A DNA stretch of 33,589 nt from an uncultured Lachnospiraceae bacterium (GCA_900544685.1 UQWA01000032.1:1-33589); one strand, 5' to 3'. Shown: positions 16,837 through 24,675, counted from the stretch's first letter. The notes: a model not told the origin generated them from the sequence alone. Numbers and translations are program-made.

Positions 16837-16873
16837 GTAACAGTTTAGCCTTTCAGATGAACCATAGGTAAAA
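16837..16873 (+). repeat. 37-bp imperfect repeat, copy A
   Basis: This matches 17170-17206 at 31 of 37 positions and is in the same orientation. Both copies begin GTAACAGTT and end GAACCATAGGTAAAA; the differences cluster in the middle. The pair brackets the tRNA-Leu gene and its signals. Function unknown. Confidence 0.65.
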
Positions 16874-16975
16874 ACAGAGAAAAAAATTTTAGAGAGAAGA
16901 ACTTTTTTCAGGTCATTTGCAAAAATCTTTCTATTAGGAAATTTGATTGAAATGGTAAAATTGAAGTTTGGAATT

Positions 16976-17009
16976 TAAAATAAAAAAGATCCATCCGTTG
17001 GATGAATCT
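16976..17009 (-). terminator. Intrinsic terminator of tRNA-Leu
   Basis: Read on the minus strand, AGATTCATCC, loop AAC and GGATGGATCT form a 10-bp stem with one wobble pair, followed at once by a T-rich run (16976-16986). Confidence 0.85.
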
Positions 17010-17017
17010 CTTTTATA

Positions 17018-17101
17018 TGCGGAAGATGGGACTTGAACCCACACGGTGTAACCACCACAAGATCCTTAGTCTTGCTCGTCTGCCAGTTCCGACACTTCCG
17101 C
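17018..17101 (-). tRNA. tRNA-Leu (anticodon AAG)
   Basis: This 84-base class II tRNA is on the minus strand. The acceptor arm is GCGGAAG paired with CTTCCGC, with discriminator A and no encoded CCA. The D-arm region reads CGGAACTGGCAGACG. The anticodon stem is CAAGA/TCTTG around the loop CTAAGGA, giving anticodon AAG. The variable arm is GGTG-GTTA-CACC, and the T-arm is GTGGG-TTCAAGT-CCCAT. The long variable arm and leucine identity features support the call. A34 would need conversion to inosine by TadA. A consensus promoter lies upstream and a terminator downstream, so it is transcribed alone. Confidence 0.93.
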
Positions 17102-17112
17102 AAGCAATAAAT

Positions 17113-17141
17113 ATTATATCTGTATACGTGCAAATTGTCAA
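17113..17141 (-). promoter_or_regulatory. Consensus promoter of tRNA-Leu
   Basis: On the minus strand TTGACA (17136-17141), a 17-base spacer and TATAAT (17113-17118) form a perfect sigma-A promoter ending 12 bases before the tRNA 5' end. Confidence 0.88.
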
Positions 17142-17169
17142 GCAGAAATTTCTTTATATCATGATATTC

Positions 17170-17206
17170 GTAACAGTTCAACCTTTTGGCCGAACCATAG
17201 GTAAAA
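17170..17206 (+). repeat. 37-bp imperfect repeat, copy B
   Basis: Second copy of the repeat at 16837-16873, located just upstream of the dinB promoter. In this copy GTTC and GAAC can pair around AACCTTTTGGCC, suggesting a small hairpin. Function unknown. Confidence 0.65.
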
Positions 17207-17214
17207 CAAGACTG

Positions 17215-17243
17215 TTGTTTTTTTAGCTAAAATTATATATGAT
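17215..17243 (+). promoter_or_regulatory. Probable dinB promoter
   Basis: TTGTTT (17215-17220), a 17-base spacer and TATGAT (17238-17243) lie 30 bases before the dinB start. No LexA-like palindrome is evident. Confidence 0.5.
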
Positions 17244-17272
17244 GAAATTATAATTATATAAAGGAGCATGTC

Positions 17273-18517
17273 ATGCAGCGTCTGATTTTTCATGTGGATG
17301 TAAACAGTGCATTCCTTTCCTGGGAAGCAGCTAAAAGAGTAAAACAGGGTTTGCCGGATCTGCGGGAGATTCCGTCCTGCATCGGCGGTGACCCGAAGAA
17401 GAGAACAGGGATTGTAGTGGCAAAGTCCATCCCTGCAAAAAAATATGGGGTTCAGACAGGGGAACCGGTAGGACTTGCGTTACAGAAGTGCCCGGATCTG
17501 GTGTGTGTACCGTCGGATTTTGCCCTGTACGATCGTTGTTCTAAGGCTTTTAAAAGCATCTGTGCGTCATATGCGCCGGTGATGGAGTCTTTTTCCATTG
17601 ATGAGGTGTTTCTGGACATGACCGGAACCGGGCAGATTTACCCGGATCCGATCGCAACGGCATGTGAGATCAAAGACCGAATTTACCGGGAACTGGGATT
17701 TACCGTGAATGTAGGGATATCCACGAACAAGCTTTTGGCAAAGATGGCATCCGATTTTGAAAAACCCAATAAGGTACATACTTTATATCCAGAAGAAGTG
17801 CCACAAAAAATGTGGCCATTGCCGGTTCGTGATTTGCTGTTTCTGGGAAAGGCATCGGAGAAAAAGCTGATACAGAATGGGATTCATACCATTGGTGATC
17901 TGGCACAGGCAAATGAAAAAGAGATTCAGATGCTACTGGGAGAGAAATCTGGACATCAGTTGTATCTTTCAGCCAACGGCATTGATGACTCTTCGGTAAA
18001 AGCACAGCGGGACGAAGCAAAGGGCATCAGCGTGGAGACTACTTTTGATGAAGATATTGTATCTTATGAACAGATTTTTCCCATTCTGCTCAGCCAGTGT
18101 GATATTGTGGCGGCGAGAATGCGAAGAGAAGGCAAGAAGTGTAACTGCGTGGCAGTGTCCTTCCGCACACTGGAATTTAAGAACAAGTCTCATCAGCGTA
18201 AACTGGAGAATCCTACTGATGTAACAGATGAGATCTACCAGAATGTAAAACGACTGTTTCAGGAATCCTGGAGTGGTCAGCCGCTGCGCCTTATAGGAGT
18301 GGCACTGACCGGACTGACAGAAGACGGTTTCGTACAGATGTCACTGTTTGAAGATCCGAAAAAGCGGGAACAGCAGAAAAAGCTGGATGAAGCCATGGAT
18401 AATATTCGAAAGAAGTTTGGTAATGATAAGATCAGCCGCGCCAGTACCATGAATGTGTCAGGAAGGATTGCAAGAAAGGCAAAGGCACAGATGGAGAATG
18501 GAAGAGAGAAAAAGTGA
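17273..18517 (+). CDS. dinB: DNA polymerase IV (Y-family translesion polymerase)
   Basis: This 414-residue Y-family polymerase has the palm motif IFHVDVNSAFLSWE (metal ligand Asp9) and the second catalytic motif SIDEVFLDMT (Asp110-Glu111). A helix-hairpin-helix region (LLFLGKASEKKLIQNGIHTIGDLAQ) and the little-finger domain follow. It copies past damaged bases. The start at ATG 17273 has AAGGAG six bases upstream. The C-terminal tail is Lys-rich (KKFGNDKISRAST, ARKAKAQMENGREKK). The promoter just upstream suggests a single-gene unit. It lacks an obvious beta-clamp motif at the very end, but QMSLFED in the tail could serve that role. Confidence 0.93.
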   Translation: MQRLIFHVDVNSAFLSWEAAKRVKQGLPDLREIPSCIGGDPKKRTGIVVAKSIPAKKYGVQTGEPVGLALQKCPDLVCVPSDFALYDRCSKAFKSICASYAPVMESFSIDEVFLDMTGTGQIYPDPIATACEIKDRIYRELGFTVNVGISTNKLLAKMASDFEKPNKVHTLYPEEVPQKMWPLPVRDLLFLGKASEKKLIQNGIHTIGDLAQANEKEIQMLLGEKSGHQLYLSANGIDDSSVKAQRDEAKGISVETTFDEDIVSYEQIFPILLSQCDIVAARMRREGKKCNCVAVSFRTLEFKNKSHQRKLENPTDVTDEIYQNVKRLFQESWSGQPLRLIGVALTGLTEDGFVQMSLFEDPKKREQQKKLDEAMDNIRKKFGNDKISRASTMNVSGRIARKAKAQMENGREKK

Positions 18518-18536
18518 TGAAATGCCGTGAAACCGT

Positions 18537-18590
18537 CGGTTGCAACCATCAGTTGACAGATTTCCAGCCTGAAATGGTGGTCTGCAACCG
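18537..18590. other. Inverted repeat downstream of dinB
   Basis: CGGTTGCA (18537-18544) pairs perfectly with TGCAACCG (18583-18590) across 38 bases, with partial pairing of CCATC and GGTGG inside. No T-run follows, so it may be a regulatory structure for the next gene or a decayed terminator. Confidence 0.4.
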
Positions 18591-18639
18591 GGAAAATGGG
18601 TAGTATATATGCATAAAAAAGTGCATGGAGGATATGTGT

Positions 18640-19632
18640 ATGATCTTATCAGAGAAGATTACAGAAGAACGAAAAAAGAATGGCTGGTCGCAGGAAGAAC
18701 TGGCAGAGAAATTATCGGTATCCAGACAGGCGGTATCTAAATGGGAAAGTGCACAGTCGACCCCGGATCTGCAGAAGATCATCCGTCTGGCAGAATTGTT
18801 TGAAGTCAGTACAGATTATCTGCTTCGGGACGAAATCACATCGGAGCAGTATATGGTTAAACCGGAATATAAGGAAGAAAAGGCATCGATTCACAGTGTA
18901 ACTATGGAAGAAGCCAATGCGTTCCTGAACTGGAAAAGGAAGCGGGCACCGATGATGGCAGGGGCAGTGGCGCTTTGTATCCTGAGTCCTGTGCTGCTGA
19001 TTTTTCTGGCAGGACTTTCAGATTCTCATATCTGGGGACTGAGTGAAAATATGGCATGCGGAGTGGGACTTACCGTATTGATGCTGATGGTGGCGGGTGC
19101 AGTCTTTATTTTCATCTCAGGAGGTCTTCAGGGAAAACCATATGAATATCTGGAGACGGAGCAGATCGAGACGGCCTATGGAGTGTCCGGTCTGGTGAAG
19201 GAAAAGAAAAAAGAATATGAAAGTGTTTATTTAAAAGGAATTGCCATTGGAGTAGTGTTGTGTATACTGTCAGTGATTCCGCTGTTTATGGTAATGGCTA
19301 TGGAAGCACCGGATTATATCGTAACAGCCAGTGTGTCAGTTTTACTGATGCTGGTTGCAGCCGGAGTCTATTTGATCCTCCATGTCAGCACGGTCAGAGG
19401 CGGCTATGACATGCTGCTGCAGGAAGGGGACTATTCTTTGAAAGAAAAGAAATACAAAGAAAAAATCAATATTTTTTCAACCGTATATTGGTGCACGGCA
19501 ACTGCCATCTATCTTGGATGGAGCTTCTGGACACAAAGATGGGATTTTACCTGGTTGGTATGGCCGGTGGCAGGAGTATTGTTTGGTGCAGTGTCAGCAG
19601 TAGCCAGAGTGTTGGTAAAAGATGAAAAATAG
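18640..19632 (+). CDS. Membrane-bound XRE-family transcriptional regulator
   Basis: The 330-residue product starts with a Cro/CI-type helix-turn-helix at residues about 5-60 (EERKKNGWSQEELAEKLSVS, RQAVSKWES). A short charged linker and about six hydrophobic segments follow, between residues 105 and 325, separated by a cytoplasmic-looking charged stretch (KEKKKEYE). A DNA-binding head fixed to a multi-spanning domain suggests a sensor of membrane state, but no ligand can be named. ATG 18640 is chosen because GGAGG (18627-18631) sits 8 bases upstream. Two earlier in-frame ATGs overlap or adjoin that site. The methyltransferase gene begins 14 bases after its stop, so the two are probably co-transcribed. 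Confidence 0.82.
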   Translation: MILSEKITEERKKNGWSQEELAEKLSVSRQAVSKWESAQSTPDLQKIIRLAELFEVSTDYLLRDEITSEQYMVKPEYKEEKASIHSVTMEEANAFLNWKRKRAPMMAGAVALCILSPVLLIFLAGLSDSHIWGLSENMACGVGLTVLMLMVAGAVFIFISGGLQGKPYEYLETEQIETAYGVSGLVKEKKKEYESVYLKGIAIGVVLCILSVIPLFMVMAMEAPDYIVTASVSVLLMLVAAGVYLILHVSTVRGGYDMLLQEGDYSLKEKKYKEKINIFSTVYWCTATAIYLGWSFWTQRWDFTWLVWPVAGVLFGAVSAVARVLVKDEK

Positions 19633-19646
19633 AAGAGGAAAACGAG

Positions 19647-20351
19647 ATGTACAGTGATATTTTCAGCAGGGTATATGACGCCTTCGGTTGGAATTACTAC
19701 CCGGAGAGTTTTGCACAATTATTGTTGCGTTGGATAGAAGAAATGGGGATAACGGTAAAAAGTATGCTGGATCTTGGCTGTGGAACGGGTGTGCTTTGCA
19801 GTATTATGCAGGAGCATGAGATCAATACCCACGGAATGGATCTTTCCACAGGGATGATTGCCATGGCGAAGGAGAAGTATCCTCATATCCCGTTTGATGT
19901 AGGGGATATGGTAACCTGGAAGCCGGAAAGTTCCTATGATCTGGTAACCAGTACCTGTGATGCGCTGAATCACATTTTAGACCCAGAGGATGTGAAAAAG
20001 GTGTTCCAGAATGTGTATTCCTATGTGAATGCAAGCGGATATTTCCTGTTTGATCTGCTTCGAAAAGGAGAGGCAGAAGAGTGTGAGCCGGTAGATCTGG
20101 GAGAACTGGATGGAAAACGGCTGCAGTTCCAGATCTATCATCCGGGAGAAAATCTGGTGACACTGCAGACAGATCTGTTTGATGGTGAGACCCTGGTGAA
20201 TACGGAAAAGATTCAGGAACGACTCTATGACCCAGAGTGGATTATGGCTGAACTGAAAAAAGCAGGTTTTTCAGAAGTACAGTGTACCGATCAGTTACTG
20301 AAAGACCATGACAGTCATGCGGCTACGTGGTTCATGATTGCGAGAAAATAG
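19647..20351 (+). CDS. Class I SAM-dependent methyltransferase
   Basis: This is a 234-residue Rossmann-fold methyltransferase with motif I LDLGCGTGVLCS near residue 41 and the post-I acidic residue in THGMDLSTGM. PFDVGDMVTW and DLVTSTCDALNHI supply the next strands. It is of the small-molecule type with no added domains. The substrate cannot be told from sequence. The ribosome binding site is GAGGAAAACGAG just before ATG 19647. It follows the XRE regulator by 14 bases and ends at a clear terminator. Confidence 0.85.
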   Translation: MYSDIFSRVYDAFGWNYYPESFAQLLLRWIEEMGITVKSMLDLGCGTGVLCSIMQEHEINTHGMDLSTGMIAMAKEKYPHIPFDVGDMVTWKPESSYDLVTSTCDALNHILDPEDVKKVFQNVYSYVNASGYFLFDLLRKGEAEECEPVDLGELDGKRLQFQIYHPGENLVTLQTDLFDGETLVNTEKIQERLYDPEWIMAELKKAGFSEVQCTDQLLKDHDSHAATWFMIARK

Positions 20352-20355
20352 AATG

Positions 20356-20400
20356 GCGCCTGTCCGGGTGAAAAGTCTTTCATCAGGGCAGGCGCGTTTT
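20356..20400 (+). terminator. Terminator after the methyltransferase gene
   Basis: GCGCCTG (20356-20362) pairs with CAGGCGC (20389-20395), and CC/GG pairing extends it with one bulge. GTTTT follows. It lies between convergent genes. Confidence 0.8.
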
Positions 20401-20411
20401 ACATAGTTGAA

Positions 20412-21833
20412 TTAAGGTAACAGAATCTCCACCGCTTCCCGGAGAGTAGTGCGTTCACCTACATTGCCAGGGAAAATAACGTATGGAATCTGCGGGAATT
20501 TGCTGTCATCTCCGGTCTGCCATACCGGGATTCCGGGACGGATTTGTCCAAGGACCCTGGCTTTTTTCACGTCCAGAGCCTTGGTACCCACATCACTGGA
20601 GGTGATGCCGCCTTTGGCGATGACAAAGGAAGGTGTGACAGTCAGCTGTCCGACCAGAGACTGTACGGCATCCGAGATCCGTACAGACAGACGCAGTTCG
20701 TCTTCTTTATTTCCGGTATCTGCGGTGATGAGGGCACGGGAGGTATAGCAGCAAACCGTTTTGCCTTCCTTTAGATATTGTTCTTCCAGAGAAAGGCATT
20801 TTTCCACCTCTTTTTCAAATTTTTCAGTATTTCTCACCAGAGCAGCGTTCAATTCCAGAAACATAATATCCGGGAGTTTTTTCAGTTCTTCCAACTGTTG
20901 GGTAGTTTTGTCGGTGTGGGAACCGATGACAATGACGCCCCCGGCAGAAGTATCTTTCGTAATCATCTTTTTACGGGAAAGCAGGGGCTGATCCGTGATA
21001 CCGCCGAGCACTTTTACAATCGAGGCTGCACTGCGCAGCAGGAACAGTTTTCCCTTTTCCATGGCACGGTAAAGTGCAATACAGAAAACCTTCAGATCCA
21101 CATAATCCACTGCATTTACAATAATTTTCTGAAAATGATCCACAGACAGAAGTTGCTTTTCGATGGCATCCAGATTCAGGCTGCGCAGATCATCCAGCGA
21201 GATGCAGACAACATCGGATGCGGCAAAGGTCCCTTTTGTTTTTTCTTCAATATAATCTGGTAAAGTGGCAGCAGTGTATCCAAAAGTAGAGTCTTTGGCA
21301 AATTCGGTCTCATTGGCAGGAACCAGTTCATTTCCGTATTTGACATAATGGACATTGCCGATGGTAAAACGTCCGCCCTCTTTAAAGAACGGGCAGAGAA
21401 TTTCGCCGTGTATGGTTTTACCGGTATAATGTTCATAGCTTTCACGCAGCAGTTCCGGTTCCAGAGGATAGTGTCCGCGCAGGGTGGAATCACTGCGGCT
21501 GATAAAGAGATAATCCTTATGCAGCTCTTTTGCCACAGAATCCACAGTCTCAGCGATCTGTTTGTGGACAAGTGTGGTTTCTTCCTGAGTCAGGCCACGG
21601 GAGTTGGTCAGGATATAAAACAGTGGTTCTGGTTCCTGAAATCCCTGTAAAATGGAATCTCTGTCCCAGCTGGTGAAAACGGAGATATCATGTACTGTCT
21701 GGACACCTGTGGGATCGTCATCCAGTACTACAAACTTCCGGCGATTTTTCGCAATCTCTTTCTGAAGCAGAAGATCGATGGCTGTTTCATCTACAACAGG
21801 TAATGTCTGAAAAAAATCGGTTGATAATGTCAT
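20412..21833 (-). CDS. Four-carbon acid sugar kinase family protein (DUF1537; OtnK/DtnK-like)
   Basis: The 473-residue kinase has the N-terminal motif VLDDDPTGVQTVHDI, the family motif SRSDSTLRGHYPLEPE and the C-terminal nucleotide site KGGITSSDVGTKAL followed by GQIRPGIPVW. Known relatives phosphorylate 3-oxo-tetronate, D-threonate or D-erythronate at C4. ATG 21833 is chosen because AGGAGGAA lies 7 bases upstream; earlier in-frame ATGs lie inside the preceding gene. It starts 13 bases after the dehydrogenase stop, so the pair forms one operon. OtnI isomerase, OtnC aldolase and PdxA2 are absent here, so the exact substrate is open. Confidence 0.85.
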   Translation of the reverse strand: MTLSTDFFQTLPVVDETAIDLLLQKEIAKNRRKFVVLDDDPTGVQTVHDISVFTSWDRDSILQGFQEPEPLFYILTNSRGLTQEETTLVHKQIAETVDSVAKELHKDYLFISRSDSTLRGHYPLEPELLRESYEHYTGKTIHGEILCPFFKEGGRFTIGNVHYVKYGNELVPANETEFAKDSTFGYTAATLPDYIEEKTKGTFAASDVVCISLDDLRSLNLDAIEKQLLSVDHFQKIIVNAVDYVDLKVFCIALYRAMEKGKLFLLRSAASIVKVLGGITDQPLLSRKKMITKDTSAGGVIVIGSHTDKTTQQLEELKKLPDIMFLELNAALVRNTEKFEKEVEKCLSLEEQYLKEGKTVCCYTSRALITADTGNKEDELRLSVRISDAVQSLVGQLTVTPSFVIAKGGITSSDVGTKALDVKKARVLGQIRPGIPVWQTGDDSKFPQIPYVIFPGNVGERTTLREAVEILLP

Positions 21834-21846
21834 GGCGGTATTCCTC

Positions 21847-22746
21847 CTATTCCTTGTATTTCTCTGGGCTGCATACAGTGACATTTGCCAGATCCTCGAA
21901 ATACTGGACAATACCACTGTGATCATCACGGATGTGACCGTGTACCTTTAAGTACTGCATAATCTCATATAACTGTGCGGAGTATGGAACCGGAACATCC
22001 AGTTCATGGGCTGCATTCAGAACATTTTTCATATCTTTTTGGTTAATGACCAGCGTTCCGCCCGGGGTAAAATCACGGCTGAGGATCTTCGGTGCTTTCA
22101 TATCCAGAACGGTACTTCCTGCCAGACCGCCCCGGATGGCCTGATAGACCTTTTCCGGATCCGCCCCAGCTTTAGCTGCAAGAACAAAGGCTTCTGAGAT
22201 AGCAGCTATCGTATTGTTGACGATGACCTGGTTAGCAAGTTTGGTAACACTGCCGCTTCCCGGACCACCGATGAGAAGGGCAGAAGATCCCAGTATGGAA
22301 AAATAAGGCTGCATTTTTTCAAACACTTCAGGTTCACCGCCGGCCATGATTGCCAGTGTTGCGTTGACTGCACCTGGCTCCCCTCCGGATACCGGTGCAT
22401 CCAGAAAATCTACGCCGATGGATTTTAACTGTTCATAGCATTCTCTGGATTCACCTGGTGTCACAGAACTCATATCGCACACAATGGAACCTTTCTGAAT
22501 GGTGGAAGCAACACCATCCTGACCAAATAAGATAGATTTGGAAATAGCGCCGCTTGGCACCATCAGAATGATACGTTCGCATTGTGCACCGATTTCTGCA
22601 TAAGTGCCTTCCGTGGCACCGCAGGCTGTGACTTCTGCAACTGCGTCTTTATTCAGGTCTGCAACCATCAGATCCATTCCTGCTTTTAATAAGTTCTTTG
22701 CCATTGGGCGTCCCATAATACCCAGTCCGATAAATCCTGTTTTCAT
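21847..22746 (-). CDS. NAD-dependent beta-hydroxyacid dehydrogenase (GarR/LtnD-like)
   Basis: This 299-residue protein of the 3-hydroxyisobutyrate dehydrogenase family has the dinucleotide-binding motif GFIGLGIMGRPMAKNLLKAG, the substrate loop DAPVSGGEPGA and the catalytic lysine motif GSVTKLANQ. Family members include tartronate semialdehyde reductase (GarR) and L-threonate or D-erythronate dehydrogenases. Pairing with a DUF1537 kinase favours a tetronate (threonate/erythronate) dehydrogenase. Tartronate semialdehyde reductase is the alternative. It is the first gene of the operon and has a promoter with an operator in its spacer. Confidence 0.83.
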   Translation of the reverse strand: MKTGFIGLGIMGRPMAKNLLKAGMDLMVADLNKDAVAEVTACGATEGTYAEIGAQCERIILMVPSGAISKSILFGQDGVASTIQKGSIVCDMSSVTPGESRECYEQLKSIGVDFLDAPVSGGEPGAVNATLAIMAGGEPEVFEKMQPYFSILGSSALLIGGPGSGSVTKLANQVIVNNTIAAISEAFVLAAKAGADPEKVYQAIRGGLAGSTVLDMKAPKILSRDFTPGGTLVINQKDMKNVLNAAHELDVPVPYSAQLYEIMQYLKVHGHIRDDHSGIVQYFEDLANVTVCSPEKYKE

Positions 22747-22800
22747 TTGAAAAACCCCTTCCTTTTTTTGTATGTGCGGTTGATTACGTTTCTTACCCTT

Positions 22801-22829
22801 ATCATACAGTATACCGGTATACCGGTCAA
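22801..22829 (-). promoter_or_regulatory. Promoter of the dehydrogenase-kinase operon with embedded GntR operator
   Basis: On the minus strand TTGACC (22824-22829), a 17-base spacer and TATGAT (22801-22806) form the promoter. The spacer and part of the -35 box hold overlapping palindromes, GTATACCGGTATAC (22809-22822) and ACCGGTATACCGGT (22813-22826). The GTATAC core is typical of FCD-type GntR regulators, and the divergent GntR gene is the obvious binder. Flanks differ from the TTGTATACAA sites, so the two systems should not cross-talk. Confidence 0.8.
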
Positions 22830-22845
22830 GAGGAAAAATGAATTT

Positions 22846-22874
22846 TTGACAGAAAAAATAGGATATTGTATGAT
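22846..22874 (+). promoter_or_regulatory. Promoter of the second gntR gene
   Basis: TTGACA (22846-22851), a 17-base spacer and TATGAT (22869-22874) lie 32 bases before the gntR start. It is about 20 bases downstream of the CCGGTATACCGG operator, so one bound regulator could influence both divergent promoters. Confidence 0.75.
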
Positions 22875-22906
22875 AGTAACCAGGATGAAGAAAAAGGAGA
22901 AGTGCG

Positions 22907-23560
22907 ATGAAACCGTTAAATGAACAGGCGTATGATCACTTACAGAAGCTGATTACCGACGGGCAGCTCTCTTATCATGAGATATATTCTGAAACAAAGT
23001 TGGCGAAGGAACTGGGAATCTCCCGGACTCCTTTCCGGGATGCCATTCACCGTCTGGCCCAGGAAGGCTATATTGATATTATTCCCAGCAAGGGATTTCG
23101 GCTGCACCAGATTACAGAGCGAGATGTAATTGAGACGTTTCAGATTCGTACCGCACTGGAGATTTACTGTACCATGCAGATTGCCAGGGACGTGAAAGAA
23201 AAAAACAATGCGAATCTGAGACCTTTTTTTAAAGAACTGGACTGGCTGATGGAGAATATGAAGGAAGTCATGGAGAATGACCAGGGAATCGATGAGTTCT
23301 GCGAATATGATTTCCGGTTCCACAGAAAGATTATCGACTATCTGGAAAATGAACAGTTTTCCTCTGTATTTGCATCTTTTCTGTACCGGATGAAGCGCCT
23401 GGCGAAACTGTCCCTTCATCATGAAGGGAGAATGGCGCAGACGGTGGAAGAACATCAGGCAATTCTGGATGCCATGAAGAACGGAGATACAGAGCATATC
23501 TATGAGATTACCATGGTTCACATGGATCGGCCAAGAGGAATTAATCTGGAAGATTTGTGA
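22907..23560 (+). CDS. GntR-family regulator, FCD domain (local regulator of the kinase/dehydrogenase operon)
   Basis: This 217-residue protein has an N-terminal winged helix (ETKLAKELGISRTPFRDAIH) and an FCD effector domain with YDFRFHRKI, VEEHQAIL and MVHMDR supplying the metal-binding residues. It is divergent from the GarR/LtnD-like operon, and a palindromic operator lies between them, so it probably senses a hydroxyacid substrate and controls that operon. It is related to the regulator at 8492-9160, but the recognition-helix region differs (ISRTPFRD against ASRTPIRD). The ribosome binding site is AAAGGAG. Confidence 0.88.
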   Translation: MKPLNEQAYDHLQKLITDGQLSYHEIYSETKLAKELGISRTPFRDAIHRLAQEGYIDIIPSKGFRLHQITERDVIETFQIRTALEIYCTMQIARDVKEKNNANLRPFFKELDWLMENMKEVMENDQGIDEFCEYDFRFHRKIIDYLENEQFSSVFASFLYRMKRLAKLSLHHEGRMAQTVEEHQAILDAMKNGDTEHIYEITMVHMDRPRGINLEDL

Positions 23561-23616
23561 GAAAGCCAGTGGGGATGGAGTTAATAGCTCATTCTCATTG
23601 ATTTTTTTACAAAATA

Positions 23617-23646
23617 GCATACTTATATTTTCGTTTTGCATACACT
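23617..23646 (+). promoter_or_regulatory. Sigma-E-type promoter of spoIIID
   Basis: GCATACTT (23617-23624), a 14-base spacer and CATACACT (23639-23646) match the mother-cell sigma-E consensus as recalled from B. subtilis (about KMATATTT and CATACANT) at all but one position. No good sigma-A promoter is seen. This agrees with known sigma-E control of spoIIID. Confidence 0.7.
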
Positions 23647-23675
23647 GTAAAAACAACATCTCTGGAGGCTTATCC

Positions 23676-23930
23676 GTGAAAGATTATATCGAGGAACGGG
23701 CAGTGGAGATCGGAACTTACATTGTAGAGACAAATGCGACAGTACGCCAGACAGCAAAAAAATTCGGAGTCAGTAAGTCAACCGTACATAAAGATATCAC
23801 AGAACGACTTCCGCAGATCAACCGTGCGCTGGCTTTGTGTGCGAGGAAGGTGCTGGATGTGAATAAGTCAGAGCGGCATATTCGAGGGGGACTGGCTACC
23901 AGAGAGAAGTACCTGCACAGGCATATCTGA
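23676..23930 (+). CDS. spoIIID: Stage III sporulation transcriptional regulator SpoIIID
   Basis: The 84-residue product, MKDYIEERAVEIGTYIVETN onward, has a helix-turn-helix TVRQTAKKFGVSKSTVHKDI, the segment ERLPQIN and a basic C-terminus (RHIRGGLATREKYLHRH). It matches SpoIIID along its whole length. SpoIIID is a mother-cell DNA-binding protein that switches genes between the sigma-E and sigma-K stages. The start is GTG 23676, with CTGGAGG seven bases upstream. An upstream in-frame extension overlaps the gntR gene and would not be used. The gene shows that the organism sporulates or recently did. Confidence 0.93.
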   Translation: MKDYIEERAVEIGTYIVETNATVRQTAKKFGVSKSTVHKDITERLPQINRALALCARKVLDVNKSERHIRGGLATREKYLHRHI

Positions 23931-24027
23931 AATAAGAGGAAGGTACTGAACAGATACGAAGGAATGTACAGATCTGGGAAAGTATGATAAAATGACTCCA
24001 TTCGTGAAGAAACGTGGAGGAAGAAAA

Positions 24028-24675
24028 ATGTACCAGATTGTACTGTTTGATTTAGATGGAACGCTGACAGATTCAGGGCTTGGGATTACCAACGCCGTGG
24101 CATATGCATTAGAGAAGTTTGGAATTCATGAGGAAGATCATTCCAAACTGAATGTATTTGTGGGACCGCCGCTGAAGGATTCTTTTACCAGGTATTACGG
24201 ATTATCTTCGGAGGAATGTGAACGGGGGATTACCTACTATCGGGAATATTATCAGGACAAGGGACTTTTTGAAAATGAAGTCTATTCGGGAATTCCAGGA
24301 CTTTTAAAGTATTTAAAGGAGACAGGCAGAAAGGTGATACTGGCTACATCGAAGCCAGAGTTTTTTACCAGCCAGATCATGGAGCATTTTCATCTGGATC
24401 AGTATTTTGACCTGATTGCCGGAGCAAGCATGGACGAGAAGCGGGTAGAAAAAGCAGATGTGATCCGCTATGCGCTGGAAAAGGCGGGCATTACAGATGT
24501 GACAAATGCTGTGATGATCGGTGACAGGGAATATGACATTCTGGGAGCTAAAGAAAATGGGTTGGATTCCATTGGCGTTCTGTATGGTTATGGCAGCAGG
24601 AAAGAATTGGAGGCAGCCGGCGCAGGACAGATTGCAGAGACAGTAGAGGAACTGTGGAAGATATTGCAAGAATAA
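24028..24675 (+). CDS. HAD-superfamily hydrolase, subfamily IA (phosphoglycolate phosphatase-like)
   Basis: This is a 215-residue HAD phosphatase. Motif I is FDLDGTLTDSG near residue 6 (nucleophile and acid Asp), motif II LATSKPE, motif III lysine in the EKRVEKADV region and motif IV IGDREYDILGAKEN. A helical cap lies between motifs I and II, as in the PGP/YfnB group. The substrate is not evident; phosphoglycolate, nucleotides or PPi are options. ATG 24028 has GGAGG seven bases upstream and fits the family's N-terminus; an ATG at 23992 would add an unusual basic leader. A terminator follows. Confidence 0.85.
   Translation: MYQIVLFDLDGTLTDSGLGITNAVAYALEKFGIHEEDHSKLNVFVGPPLKDSFTRYYGLSSEECERGITYYREYYQDKGLFENEVYSGIPGLLKYLKETGRKVILATSKPEFFTSQIMEHFHLDQYFDLIAGASMDEKRVEKADVIRYALEKAGITDVTNAVMIGDREYDILGAKENGLDSIGVLYGYGSRKELEAAGAGQIAETVEELWKILQE

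Noticed and set aside
17119..17129. TGTATAC element between the -35 and -10 of the tRNA-Leu promoter
   Set aside because: It lacks the full TTGTATACAA palindrome and flanks; a regulon operator on a tRNA promoter is not plausible.
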